Positions 9,724 to 24,800 of a stretch of DNA of 64,000 bases are shown here, piece by piece. Origin of the DNA: Cornus controversa. Lineage: Eukaryota; Streptophyta; Magnoliopsida; Cornales; Cornaceae. Position 1 is the first letter of the stretch, and each line of letters opens with the position of its first letter. The notes below the pieces were generated by a model. The model did no database searches. It had not been told where the DNA came from and was given only the letters and a program-made list of their open reading frames with translations. The position numbers were made by a program, and so were the translations under genes. The DNA is taken from positions 43,292,755 through 43,356,754 of the forward strand of contig CM048853.1 of assembly GCA_026545225.1 (NCBI GenBank), written 5' to 3'.

Positions 9724-12700
9724 TTAGCTGATTTCTTTTTGAAGTTGTTGTGTATCTCTGTCTGTCTGTCTGATGACTGAATGAATATACAAAATAAAAG
9801 TATAAAACCAAAACGTTTGACTTGGTTTTAGTTCTTCGTTGCAAAATCTACTTCTCTACCTTTTTTTTTTTTTTGTTTATTTCTTTCATTTATTCTTGTC
9901 TTGCTGCTTATGTTTGGGGACTTTGGGGATGAAAATAACAAGGCCATTTTTTAGTTGGCTTGAGCCAGACCTCACAGGACATGGTTTGGTAATTAATTGT
10001 AATGGGGAAATATAATGTGTCATGCTTGATCATCACTATCTAATAATTTTTCTTGAAATTGAGAACTTATCTTGTGTTAGGAGATTCCGTCCAGGGAGAA
10101 GATCTACAATACATCCGGTATAATTACAACGGATGAATCTGAACAGTAACAATAAATGCGAGAATATTTACTTCCATAATCTCATCGTTATTTTTTTTTT
10201 TTTACTTCACAATAACTTATGATTTTATCTCATAGAGATAATAAATATTTTCCCTATAAATTCAATGGATGAATTGCCTTACGATGATCATATTGAATTG
10301 GATCACTATCATGAATAACAATATTTGAGCTATCAAATCAATTCATCGTCGAGAATTGAATAGAGGTTGTATGTGCGTATAGTACACGAGCGATAAGACC
10401 CACCACATATGTTATAGGGTGATGCACGAGAGATACATCCGGTACACCGAGTGTATTATAAATCTTCTCATATGCCAAAGTATAAAATGCCTAAATTACT
10501 CAACAACACACTTATATTACAAAATGCAACACTCATGCAATAACTTAAAAAAAGTAATGCAATACATTAAAATTGAAGATACAACACTTATGTAACATAT
10601 TATATTATTTATAACACCGTTAAATCAAGAATTTAACACAAACACATAATATATTTGACACAGAAAAAGTCCTAGTTCAAAAACCCATATAAATGGGAAA
10701 TTTATAACAAACATTCATTTTCAACATTTGTCAACTATTGTGTAAAATTCATACTTTGTTGGTCGGAGAAAGTCTTTTAACTCTCAAAAGGAAAAAAAGA
10801 AGAAGGAAAATATCATTTATTGTATTTTTGATTGATTTTATTTCGGTAATTTGGTTCATTGTGATGTTGGAAAAGAATGTTAAAGACATAACTTACTTTT
10901 GTTCTTATTTTCCACAAAGTGACTTGAATTTGTTCTCAATACCTGAGTTTGAATTTTTCTCACTGCACTAAGCAATGCACCACCACTCAAAATAATATTC
11001 AACAAGGGATAAAAGAAACAAAATTTCACAATTGAATTAACATGAGTTGAATATTTAATTGCTTAATTTTAAAAAAAGTAGCACACGAATTTATTCTCTT
11101 GAATTTTTTCCAGTGGTATGATAGAGATAATGTCGTCGATCCTAAAAAAAAAGCCTATTTGTCATGCCATTTGCTTGTCCGGAACTAAGTCATATAGAGA
11201 GTGCAAGAGCGGGAGTACGAAAACGATAAATTTTATGTCATACAAAGAGAGTGACAGAAAAAGAGAGCGGAACAAGAGAGTGGTACCCATTTAAAAGAAT
11301 TATGTAATTTAAGTTGAAAGTTGTTTTAAGTTTAAAATACAAAAAAGTACCTTATGACAATTTGATGCCATTGCACATTTAGCCAAACTCAAATTTGGTG
11401 TCTTATTTATTTATTTATTTATTAGAAGGAGCTAATATCTTTTCTTTTTTAATTGTATTTGCACGTTTATAAGAGTACTTGACAAAAAAATAAATATTCT
11501 TTTTTAATTGTATTTGCACGTTAGCATAAAATTTGTAGGAGTACACGTCAAAAAAATAAATTTTCTTTTTTAATTGTATTTGCACGTTAGCATAAAATTT
11601 ATATATAAGAGTACTTGTCAAAAAATATATATATATAGCCATGAAAAGTCAGTTAAACCCAACTTATCACTCAACTCCCAAGACAAAACTATCAACAAAT
11701 GGACATTTTGTCCCGCAACAGAAGACAAGTATTGCACTTTAAAAACTATATAATATTTCAATACTCAACGCTTTTTAGACAGCTCCAATATTCCATTTAC
11801 TTTGCTTTACTTAAAAAACAAAAGAGTTTACGCAGAAAAGAAAAAAAAAAGAGATTAACTGTTAGCATCTCATATTATCATATAGTTTAATCAAACGGGC
11901 CGAATAAGAATATAAAATTGACTTCTAACACTATTCTGCACTAAGATACATTTGGCATAACTTATACTTCTTTCACGCAGAAAAAACTTCTTAATTTATG
12001 CCCGTTAGTGTTTGAAAACTGTATTTTTGACGAGTTTTTAATATCAAAAGAGTATTTTGTCAAACTCTTCTACTATAGAAATAACAACGTAGACTTGAGC
12101 ATTCAAAATCACTCTTTTATAATTTAGTTATTTTTTGTTTTCTATTATCATTTCCAAAAAAATGAAAAATCACAAGAAGTAATGCATTGGGTAACACATT
12201 TTCATATAAAATAAAATAAAAATAATATTAAAAAATTGACAACCGATTAAACATAAATTGAACGCTTCAAAACGAAGTTACCAATTCTAATTTTTATTTT
12301 TAAGACCACTTTGGCAATGCTAAAAAATTGACTAACGTGATGAAATGACAGTACAGTTGATTTTCAATTTTTAATTGAAAACGAAAAATGATAGTTCTAC
12401 CAAACAGGCCCTTTAATGTAACTCGAAACACTTCATAATAGACTAAATACTTTACACAAGAACACTTTTGCAATGAAGTGAACATGGATAAAAAGAAAGA
12501 TCAAGCGATCAGAAAATTAAAGTCAAAATGTTAAAAGAGTATAAAAAGACAACTATTTTCTTCTATCCACAGTAAAAGCAACAAAGAATTAACTTTCACA
12601 ATATCAATTTTTTTTTTCAATCCCCAGTAAAAAGTAAAAAAGAATTAAGTCTCAGTTTGCCTGCTCACTCTTCTCTGCAAAAGGGGGTGACAAATCATTT

Positions 12701-12831
12701 ACATTCTCTAATCATGGACAAAATCTCTAGTCTGCTAGACAAACATCACCCTGAATGATGACACAACACTATTTTCTTGTAAAAAACATCTAACAACAAG
12801 CTCTGATCTGTGTATGCATTTCTTTATTCTC
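9724..12831. other. intergenic DNA between the Cys-rich gene and the eIF2B-epsilon 3' end
   Basis: AT-rich, no convincing coding frame. A three-copy tandem repeat lies at 11438-11635. The last few hundred bases before 12832 include the eIF2B-epsilon 3'UTR on the minus strand. The two flanking genes converge on this region. Confidence 0.55.
11438..11635. repeat. tandem repeat, about 60-65 bp units, three copies
   Basis: The block TCTTTTTTAATTGTATTTG recurs at about 11443, 11498 and 11564, each followed by GCACGTT, AT-rich sequence and GAGTAC..GTCAAAAAA. The units differ by small indels. Confidence 0.8.
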
Positions 12832-12867
12832 TCAATCCTCTTCTTCCTCAGATGCCTCATTCAGCCA
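12832..12867 (-). CDS. EIF2B5: eIF2B-epsilon terminal exon
   Basis: Only twelve codons, [11 protein letters not shown] plus TGA, after a TAATGCAG acceptor. The Trp followed by an acidic tail is the conserved C-terminal end of the W2 domain. Confidence 0.95.
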   Translation of the reverse strand, partial: WLNEASEEEED

Positions 12868-15800
12868 CTGCATTAGATTCATACCCAAAGTTGAAAAATG
12901 CTATAATACAGTAATAACATCTGCATGGGTGAAAAAGAAGCCACACAACTAGAGCAATAACACAAATATAAATGTACAAGGCAAGCATAACTAGCTAATA
13001 AATATGACACTGTTGACATGGTTAACAAACATATAAAAACCTCAAAAAAGTAGTTTATTTCTTCAAAGTTAATTATATTGGCATCATATCAACATGCAAA
13101 TAATTTTGAATTTGTGGGTGAACTAGAATTATGTAATTTAAATATGAAAAATTTATAAATCAATTGTAATATTATTTTCCTTGCAATATTATATTAGTCT
13201 TGGTATATATATTTATTGAGGAAATTATAATTCAAATAATGAGAAAAATGCAATCGGAAAAATAAAAAAGAAAATTAATATGAGAAAGAAAGCACATAGA
13301 AAAAAGAAAACGATAAGTTACATGAAATTAATAAGAGATCTGGTAAAGAAAAAATATTGTTAATTTTTCTCCAAAAATTGTTTCAATTTTTTACAAATTC
13401 AAATTTTGAAATAAAAAATTTGAGTACTTTGATTCCACTTTGAGAAGGATATATATAATTATTACCTTGATGAAAGATTAATAATAAAAAAGTACCATTT
13501 TAACTAAAAAAAATCCCGCAAGCTTTAATAAAACATGATTATTAGAAACAAAATAGAGAAGTATTTTAATAACTTGTACCAGGATTAGTTATAAATTTTT
13601 TCATTTAACAAGTGACAACAAAAATTATTAGCATATACGATATCATTGTTTTTATTAGCATTTTTGCTATCTTGGTATCATAACACTTTAGTTTTTCCTT
13701 CTTCGCAATGCTCCAAAGACTCGAATATGGAGATTATTTAGGATAACTTTTTCATGTAAACACCATCTAACAAAAATGTTTGAGAAAAAAGGTTCATGTA
13801 TCTTTATTAAAAATGAAGGGATGTTAGTCTAATTTCTCTTTTTTTTCCTCTTGAATTCATATAATTAATATCATACATGTGTGTATGTTATTGTAAATGT
13901 AAACATAGTAATGATATGTTACAGTGAGGCCTACCACAATAATTAACTTGCATTTTTGTTTCACAAGACTCTACTTCAAAAGTAAGGTTAAAAGGGTTCA
14001 AGTTAATTTTTTTATGAATTTGAAAAAATACAAGTTATATTTATTTCCAAACTCACTCTTTTTTATTGCAATAAATAAGTGTTTTGCAAAAAATTTGGGG
14101 AAGCCAACTGAATTTTTTTATGAATTTTGGGACTAAAAGTTGGGCTTTTTTGCAAAACAACTTTTCTTTTAGTGTATATCAAAAATTTTGAATTTTTTTT
14201 GGGGGCTCCGCCCCTGCAATTATCATTTGTGACTCCGCAGACTTGGTGATTATGCCATTCCTATCCCAAATCACGTTAAATATTTATTCCAAAAGAAATA
14301 ATGTAAGTGCATGGTATACTATTGGCTTATTTCCAATAAGAAGTTTGTGTCCAGCTTGTAGCTTTAAACTCCTATGTAAAATTCGTCTCCTTCTGGAACG
14401 CCTCAAAATCCTGGAGTTATTGTCAACTCACCATCAAATATTAATGGGTAAAACTGAAGTCACTAATTAATAAAAGCATGGGAAAATGGGATATCGTTGA
14501 ACGTGCTCTCTGCTGTCTTAAGGTTCCAACTTCTGAGGACTACAATTGAACATTCTAGTTGCAAGCAGATGATCAAAAGTAAGCTTCCCTTTTTTCATTT
14601 TTATTTGTTTCTTATGGTGTGAATTCAAACCAATTAAACCTTAAAGACGAATGCCCATGTGCACGCGTGCACACTTTCATGTTATCACACACACACACAA
14701 ACAAGACATATCATGTTTATCCAATATACAATAGAAAGAGCCACATGAAAATGGATGGGTAGAGAACTTCTCATTGTCCACGCAATGAGAATACACCAAT
14801 TTAACATGCAATTAGAATAACATGCCACATGACATATTGTAACGAACATACCAAGTATTGAAGGAGAGAGAAGAACAAAAATGCTTACTTGTATGAATTT
14901 TTCTGCCTGCCTAACAAAAACTTTATCTGATTCATCTGCCCCTTCTTTTTCAGATGCCCAGTTAAGAATAGCCTCTTCTTGTAATATATCTTTGTCATAC
15001 AGAAGATGCAAAATCTGTCGAGGAAAATGATGATGATCAGATCAGAAAAATAACCACTGTATGAATGCTCATAAACTTGACATCAAATAAAGATGGAGGA
15101 AATGTAAGGTTATGTTGCTGACCACAAAAACTTCTAAAAATTCATCACAGAACTTCTATAATTAAGATCTACAAAATTTGAAGCCATAATAAATAAGGTA
15201 ATGCTTCATTCAACAATATCCCCCATTGCCAAACAAAGAAAAATTACCTATTCTTGACATATTTCAACCCTACGGCATATGAAAGGAGCACCATGTGATG
15301 GAAAAAACCAAACCTTCTTAAGCAATTATTTTGTCAAGAATTGAAATGCAGAAGAGCATAACAATCTTGGGCAGTTCAGAACAAGCATGTTGTCCATATA
15401 AAAATTCATCCTAGTATGCTCTTTTAGAGCAACAATTTTATTCCATAACTACTCAGATAATTCATTGCTAGACATTCCACTTTTGCTGAATCGTGACAAT
15501 GGTTCGCATTTGCGGTTGTGGTGTAATAGGAATCAGGCTAGGATCGCTGTAACGTAATCGAATCAATTATTGCATTCATGAATTTTTTTCAGCCATGTGC
15601 ATAGTGCCCAAAGTGCACTGATACGCAAATTTTTACAACATAATTCAATAAAGATGGTTTTTTTGTGAATTTTATTAAATTTTTGAAGATCATTTAGCAC
15701 AAGTAATAACCTATTTATGAATTCTAAGTCGATGTCATTATTAAAAAAGCTTAGTAATTATACTTTTTACGAAATTAACGAAAAAAAATAAATTCAATTA

Positions 15801-18800
15801 TAAAATAAATAAAAAATCATACCATATATAACACATGAGAATTAAAAAATAAAATTGAAAATTCAAATATTATATCAAAGGTATATGGTTTTGTCTACAT
15901 AAAACATCAATTTTTTCACGAGATTTTATAATCAATTTTTATTATATAGTTTACAATAATGAGCAACTAAAGAGTTTTTATTTTATATATATATAAATAA
16001 AAAACTAGCACCATTATGCTTAACTAAATATGAGATTCTACTTTAGTTAACTGAAAGAATCAAGAATCTCTCATAAACTTATTCCAAAAGAGAACATTGA
16101 AAATGGGATGGTACTGATTTAATGTAGTGAGGTCATGTAAAAAAAAAAAAAAGATTTAATTTAGTGAAAGATTGGGAATAAAACTTTTAATTCATTGGGT
16201 TTTCATGTTTGATAGTTGTGAAACACAAGTTAAAATATGTGATACTAGTCCTATGTGAATTTGGAATATCACTAATATATCGGTGAGACTCGAAATCTAT
16301 AACCCAAAAACCAGTTGCGAACCGGCCGGTTCGTCGAACCATGATCGTGAAATGGTTTGTCGGCACCTCACCAACTCCAGATATATCACTGCCAACGAAT
16401 TCATCAGCCCCCCACCCGAGATATCATCCCCCTCCCAAAGCATAACACCCATGCCACAATCAAAGGGATCACCCGACAGCCCATCCCCCATCTCTGTACC
16501 AACAACTACGCTACCTAAGAAAGCTAGTCACACCAGCACTCGTAAACACCCCCTTTTTCCCCCCTCATCCTTGTCTTCGTTCGTTATTCTCTTTTTTCAC
16601 TATTTGAAGAGCCGGCTACTCATAGTAGTTCTACTTTCTTTAGTTGTTCAAGCCGGAGTAATAAGTCAAGTGGTAAAGATTATGTCATTACATGCTTGCG
16701 CATACTGTACTTTTGATCGCACAGATGAATCCTCTCAAGTACTTGTACGAAGCATTTGAACACCTACTGTTGCAAGCCAAAAAGGCATCGTAACCCTCCG
16801 CCGGCACCTCTCCATCCTCTAGCATCCCCAAAGCCATGCCAAGTTGTTGCACCTTCAAGGCTTTGTGCATTTGCAACTCATTGATCAATATCGCAGCCGA
16901 CACATCACTCAGCCGGAAATGAGCATCCCGACCCACGCAAAGAGTTACCTACTCAATCTCATCCAAGCTTTTTTGGGAATCAGCCGTCGCACATTGCATG
17001 GTCTCTAACCTCCCAGCCCTATCATCCCTGGAGACATCCTCCTCCACCGAGCAAAGCTCCATCTCTTCATCCGCCTCTACTGGACGGACCAAGGGCAAAT
17101 CAACTTTGGGCGAACTTATTGAAACCCACTTTGCCTATCCTTATATTCCCTTTGGACCATTTTCTTTGAATTTCATTAGTAACCTGTCTCATTGCTGTGA
17201 TTTAGCCCACTCGACCTTGCGCCAAAGGAGTGACATTTAGGGCAGCAGCCCACTCCTCCCATTTCTGTTCCCATTACCTCCTCACTATTTGGGCCGTCTT
17301 GAAGAGGCTCAAATCTGCTTCAGTGAACTAGTCTGCTTTGGCGTTCTCCAGTTAGCCTCTTCTTATTGGGCTTCACATTCTGGCCCAAATCACCTCTTAT
17401 CGACCCACCCTTACATGAGCCCTCTCCCAATTTAAAAGGCACCCTCACTTCATGTGACGTAGAATTTAAATTTTAGGGTGGATGCTAGTTGCATTCCACT
17501 CGAACTTTCGACCCCTATTCCCTACGACACGTGGCCCACGGACAACATTTCTTCTCACCCGCGCGTGGGCATCACTTCGTCTTCTACCTTCCTTCACCGG
17601 AGACCTTGACTACAACTCATACACAGGAAGTCCCCGATCTGACTCCTTCCTCAACCTTTCTCCCAAACTTTGCTTTCACCATCACTTGTCCTCCTTGATC
17701 AGAGCATTCTCGTCTCTACCGTGAAGGCTCGCCATCGGAGGAACAAGCTCTGACAGTTTCTCTTTCTATGAGATGAACTAGTAGCACAATCTCTCATCGT
17801 TGAGAGGGATAGACTCTGGAATCTCTCCCCCTTCCTTCACTGTGATGTCGATTCTGCTTGCATCTATTCTTTCATCAGTCTCAACCCTTATGAAACCCCC
17901 ACAAGCATCTCCGATGGTCGTGAAGAAATCGCTACAACACAAGTGTAATGGTAAGGCATACAACAACATTCTCCTCTCCTTTTTCTTGTTCAAGATCCCA
18001 GAACACCAACACCGTACTTTGAAAGACCAAACATTCAAACGCAATTCGGAATCACCCCAAGTTCTCTTCCCATTCAACAAAACCCTAATGGCCTTGACAT
18101 GAGAAGAGAGACGAAAAAGAAGAAGAGTATCTGGCAGAAGAGGGACCGAGACACCCGTCGTGACCTTCCAAGCCCTAGCAGCCCATTCCTCAATCTTTGC
18201 ACAATCTCTGACTTCCCGGTTGAACTTTCCAAACAACTCTGAATCACATCTTTCCTGTTCCATATGCCTTGATGAAATCAAGTCCCATTTTCTATCTCAA
18301 GGTCTCCACTACTCCATTTCGCGGTAAATTGGGGATCTTTGCTACTTATGCGAACGACTTGTGGCTCAATCCCATGAAGAACGACGATCGAGACCTCAAC
18401 ATCGGTAACTTAATTTTGTTTGGTTCCAAGGCACTGAATGGACTATGTTTGATTTGAAGTTTACTACTTCCTTCTCCCCTTACCGTCCCTTCTCACATGT
18501 GCTGGCAAGGACGTCTAGATAAAAGCAATCTCCTCCTTTGTCAAATTAAAATTAGCAACGAATTTTATGCACTCTTCTAGACCAGCAAAAACTGTATATT
18601 CACCGCCAAAGGGGTTCTTCAAAAAATATAAATCAAATCTAAAATTAGAGATTAGAAAGAAGAAACTAAAAAGGTCGTATCCAGTGCACAAGGCTCCTGC
18701 TTGACAGGGTTTGGGAGAGGTAGATGTCGGCTAGCCTTACCCCAATTTTTGGAGAGGCTGCTTCCAAGTCTCGAACCCGAGACCTATCACTTTTGGGCGA

Positions 18801-21800
18801 AGGCACTTGTCATCGCACCAAGGTGCGACCTCTAGATTAGAAAGAAGAAGCTGCTTACACAAAAACAAAACATATAGTTCCGTAAACATTCAAAACTATG
18901 TGTAGCTTTACGGAGATAGGTTCACATTACTCAAAAGAATAGAGTTAGAAGCTTGAAAATGAAATAGATCAGTACTATGAAACCACCCAAAAGACTATCT
19001 ATTAAGAAAATGAGATCACTTAAAGAGGCTAAAGACTATCAAGTGATGCATCTTTGCCAATCGATCGAAGGCTTAATGTGAAGTAGATATGGATAGCAGT
19101 GAGAGAACTGATATAACTTGGGAACAAGGTCATCAAAAGTTATCTTTTCCTTGATCCAGTATGAAAATGTAGTTTTCAAAACACTCAATATGCAATATAA
19201 ATTAGGATTTTCCAAATAAAATCATGAATCTCAAAACCCTAAATTATGAATGCGTGAGCCCTAATTTTGCTGAGTGCATAAGAGTGCCAATTTACCTTTG
19301 CATCATTAGCATAGAAGATTACGCTTTTACCCTTGAATGAAGCGTGGATTCCATCTTCAACCATGACCAAGATGCAACTACCAGAAACTTACTTTTAAAA
19401 ATTCTAACTAAACTAAAAATAAAAAGAAAATTACATAGTCAATTTCTGATTCATGGAATATGCCAACATGTCCTGTTGACCTACCAGGTAGTTTTTGCCC
19501 AAAAGACTGGGGTCATTACCCAATATGGCCCCATTAATCAAGGGTAAAGGGACGGGTAGACGATAGACAATTCAAACCATTGGAATAATTTGTATAAAGT
19601 GACTCTGCTTTCAACATTCTCATATTGGACAGCCCAAGCTTTTACCACTACATCAGAAATGGTAAAAGATAGTTTGGGTCAATCAAATTATAAAGCAAGA
19701 GGAATACATGCTGCTTGGGATCTAAAAAAAAAGCATGAGTTGGTGATCTTGTGGTCAATAATGCTTTCACTGAATCACCAAGTCAAACACGTGGGTACGA
19801 GGATGTTGGGGCATGTGATTTTTTTCCATATAAAAAAGATTGCAGATAGTTAGAAAACAATGGAAGAGAGAATAATCTGAAGGCAGAAGTCTCGAAAACA
19901 ATCACAACATTTAAGTTGTAAATAATTGCTTGTTAATTTATAACTTTGAACCACATATTGGCTGGCTTTGTCTGTACTCCAGATTATTCCTACCAGGATG
20001 ATTAATTTCTAGCAGTATTCATTATAAAAGGCTGAATCCATTAAACAAGATGCCAAAGACTAGGTTTTGCAATCTCTTGGACAACTCAAATGAGAGAAAT
20101 CGCCAAATATTCTAGGATATGTTTGTTCTGACATGAGGTAATTGTACATATTTGGTGGAGAGAGATTATACTTATATCAAATATGTTTACATAGACCTTA
20201 TAGGAGTTTTACGCTGGCTGTCAAACAAGCGAACACAAACCCCGCTCCTTTTTCTGGTCTTGGACCAGCTATGTAAAATTAAGGCACTAAGCACAACATA
20301 TACTAACATTCAAAGTGTACTTTTTATAAATCATTTTTGATAATAAAAAAATGCCTTATTGGGAAAAAAAAAGTCGTCAATAAGAAGCAAAAATTTAACC
20401 AGCCGACCAGGTAATTAGCATGAGAGAACATTGGCATCATTTAGTTCAATGAGAACATCAGTATCATGCATTGCATAAACAATTTTAATCTAATAAGTAT
20501 AAATATACCTGTACAAATAACGGAGAAAATTCCTTAGCAGACTCCAAGCACATTTCTTCAAATTTTAATATCACTTCAATCTGTAATGATCAAAGAAAAT
20601 TAATTTATTAGTGAAAATTCGAATATGAAAGATTGAGCATTAATTCCATAACCAATCAAAGCTGAGGTCAAACTAAAGATTTATCAATCAAGAGTCCCCA
20701 CTTTTCAGCTAATTAACAAATTGTATGCTACAGCGACATGAACAAAGCTAAAATTTCATTTCGAAATCCAAAATTTTGTTTAATAAAAATAAAAGCCATG
20801 CTCTTTTAATAAGAGTCAAAATGAAAATTGCCAACATGAGAAATTCCTGTTATAAAATAACGCTGCATTAGAAACAAAGATTTGTTATGATTGCATCAGA
20901 AACCACACAGATAAGGAAAATGATATAGAAAAATGAGGGACTAAGACCGCAATCCTAGGTGTAAGAATTGATATTATCATTGAGTACATTAACAAATTTC
21001 CTCAAGGATTTTTCATAATTTGAAAATGCCGTATGATAGCTTCATTATTTATGCTACCAATATCTCTTCTTCAACATATACAATCAAACTATCACTCATC
21101 CATTGATCTCCCATCCGATTGAGGCAATTAATTCTTCCCAACATTCATTGCAGAAAATGCTCCCTCTACGGTAGTAGTCACAATTGATGGGATCAATGTC
21201 ACAAACAAATAAACTAATGAATACACTTCACCTTGCCTTTTTTGGTTTCAACCATTTTTTTTAAGAACGCCAATCCTTTCTAATCCTTCAAACTCATTGA
21301 GGACAATAGATCTGGGGTGGTAGAGAGTGAAGAAACGAGAACCAGAGCTGATTACTTTACTTTCTTTCAATACCAAAAAAATTAGTGTGGGCAAGAATGT
21401 ACAGTGGGGTATTTTCAAAATTGAGTAGGGTCATTTTTAAATTTTTTTAAAAAACTATAGGTGGTAATGTAAATAAATAAAAATTCATTGGGGGTTGAAC
21501 GCCCCCACTGGGCGCTTGGTAGATCTGCCGTCTCTGCCTGGAGGAGGACAAATAGGTCTTAATGGCTCAATCGATTGCTTTTAACTAATTTTTGAATTTT
21601 AACTTCTATAACAAAAATTCAAAAATAAACTAACTAAAAAGGATGCAATTCGGAGCATCCATCACGATTGTAAGCATATAAAAGTATGTAAGGTAAAGTA
21701 AACAACCACATATGTGAAAACGGATTTTTATGTGGAAACTCCAAGGGGATAAACCAAGGAACCTAGTTCACATAGATCAAATCCACTATGAGCGAGATAT

Positions 21801-24800
21801 TACAACTGGGTTGACTAGTTTTCTAAACCCTAAAAAACTACTAGTTATCATTTGTCAAAGAGTAAGACCAAACTCTCCACTCGTGTATCTAGGTGTTGGT
21901 CTATTGACAGATCTCCCCCGCTTAAGCACAGTGATTTCCATGACTAGTCAACTAAGCTTCGCATTTGTCGTGTAGAAACACTTTGGTGCTGAATTCTCCA
22001 TTAGCACAACAAAATTGATGATCAACACCTTAGGAACATACTCTCACCGTCTAATGCAGTGTTGAAGTATGAAAGAAAGAAAATTCTAGGATGCTCTACA
22101 TATGCTCAGAGATTGCTTTCCTTGCTTTTTTGAACATGTGTGGTCCCTATATAAAGTTTAGAATCCAATAGAGACTAGATTAAAAACAGATTCAGTTTTA
22201 TTTGGAAACTGAATTTCGCAAGTCTCTATCGATCGAGAGTGACACATGGCTTGTGGCCTTCAATGGATTCTTTGATTGATTGGTATGCCCTATCCTTCTA
22301 TCATTAGGATTTTTTTTATTGAATGAGAATGCATGAGAGCATGAACCCAAATGGTGACTGCATATAGGACAGTTAAAATTACCTCTTTGCCCTTGATTGT
22401 AAGTTTGATTACCGAATACACCCTTGGAATGAGGTAACCAACTAACTTTTAAAGAAGTAACAAAAGGTTAAACAAAAATAAAACTTCACACTCTTCTAAC
22501 AAAATTAGCCAATCTAAGTCCTATTGACCTAACAAATAATTATCTTCACAAGCCAACAGAGATGAACCAAGCTAAGTTTCAGCACAGCTTGTGGAGCATG
22601 CAATTATGAATGAGTGAGAATTAAGCTCATCTGGTTGTTTAATCAGCCTGGACGAGCTATTTGACGAGCCAATTCCAAGATGATTGTAAGCAAGTCACCT
22701 CTAGAAGCAAATCCTTTTTCAATACATATTTGTAACACATTGTACTTCAATCTTCAATGCTTCACCATTGCATTTTTCTCTCAAAGTCTTGCGAAATTTT
22801 GTTTGACCCTACCAATCGTTAGCCTATACAACAATGATATTGCCAAACATGGTTCTCTCATTCTTATCACATATATGTCCACCTCTAGATTCATCTTCCA
22901 CCGCCACTCCAGTCACCTATCTCAGACATTGATTTGGTTTCTTGAAAGAAATTTTAGGAAACAAGAATGCAATATGGTAGACTTTGTATATTTTATTGCG
23001 ATTTTCTTTTTGCAGCAAAGTGAAAAGGACATTTGTAGATGACTACTTAAAACAGTAACCCTAAAAAGTAGAAGGTACTTGGGGAGTAAATATCCTAGAA
23101 GCACCAATAGCATTGATAGCAATAGTGCTGGTAATGAAGGCACCAACAAATCAATACTTGAGGATGATGACGGTGGAAACAATGGTGGTAGTGGCTTAAG
23201 GTAGTGATGATAGGGGTGTAGGTTGCAGTTCTTTGATGCAACTCTAAATGTACAACTATAAAGAAAAGGCAACAATTTTTGCTCCTGCTGGAATGCAATC
23301 AAGCACAATTTAATTTGCTTTTCTGCAATTTTTAAATAATGGGCAAGAGAAAAATCCAAAATATCCATCCAAGTAGAGTATTTATCAACTCAAGAAACCT
23401 AAACCTAAAAGAGTAGATATATGAATAGGAAGAGAGAGAATTCTAAGCAGAAACAGAAGAAATATAGAGCTAGAAATTCATAGCACAAGAAAGAAGCGTT
23501 AAACATAAATCTGACTATTCTATTGTGTTTTTTACATCTATAATTCTGCATCTTAATACATTAACTTGGTAAACCGTTAATCAAGAAACTTATAGATTAC
23601 CATCACTCATGATATTCACAGAAAAATTGAACAATGAAGCTTCACTTATTTTAACATAAATAAATTCGCACATCATGGTAGGCATTTATAAATTGTTAAC
23701 TTTGATCATTGTTTAGAAATATGTCAACAGTAAAAAGTGAGAGAGAGAGAGAGAGAGACTGGGACCAAACCTTTGACTTTGATAAAAAAACAGAAGGCAT
23801 ATATATATATATTTCTTTTTTTTCAGATTGAGGGTAGAGCAGATCATCTCCTCTTCATTTAAAAATATTTATTACTCTTAAATAATAGATAAATGGCCTA
23901 TACTTTTTACCTTTATTAATTACGACTGTGTCCAACTTTTGGACTCTTTTTAGCCTAGTCCCCGTATCCCATAATTTGAAAGATGGATGAATCCGACTTC
24001 TAGACATGCACCTGTATCCGACACCCGTAACCGGGTCTAGGTAACATAGGTGTATAAGAGGAAGGTAAAGACTCCTCATCCTTTCCAAGAGTACAATAAA
24101 AATATTAAGCAACACTTTTTTACTCGCTCCCTCCTTTCTTTCGCTCTCAACCAAACAAAAGGAGGGTAAGACACTTCCTCCAAAACTAAAAAAACCACTT
24201 TCCTTCCCACTCAACCAAACAGTGAACAGCGACCACTTCCTTTCCTAGGGATTATTTTATTGTCCCTCCTACCTAACATCCCTTCCAATTTTCCATCCCC
24301 CTTACCAACCATTAGACAATAAAGAAGAAAGAAAATTTATAATAGAATTTGAAAAACCAGTATTTGCTGGAGTTGGCATAAAGTGAGTGCGGTGGAAATG
24401 TGCGGCAAATAAGAAAAAATAAAAGTAGAAATGAACATTTTGTAAGATGGTTGAAGTAGCATCAATCGGAATAGTGGCATGGTCCACGTTAAGGGTAATA
24501 GTAAGTGAAGGGAAGATCAAAGCCAACATAGTTAGAGTTAGTAAGGAAGGATATGATAATATGTAGTTTGACTGAGGCTACGACTTTCGATTGGTCAGAT
24601 GGAAAAAGATTTTCTTGAGTTGACTAGAGTATATTGCTAGATTTCCAAGGGAAAAAAGTCAAATTTAGTGATACAAGGATATTTGGCAAAGAATTCTGGA
24701 AAATAAATAACTTGCATTTGATGCATTTATAAACAGATAAACTATAAAAGATCAAAGTCTAAGTCATTTTAAGCATTTTGATGTATGCAAAGCGTGAAAT

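Noticed and set aside
16283..16759. A 158-codon plus-strand frame as a host gene
   Set aside because: It lies opposite the LINE ORF1 relic in an intron, has low-complexity Pro/Ser composition, and no domain or splice support.
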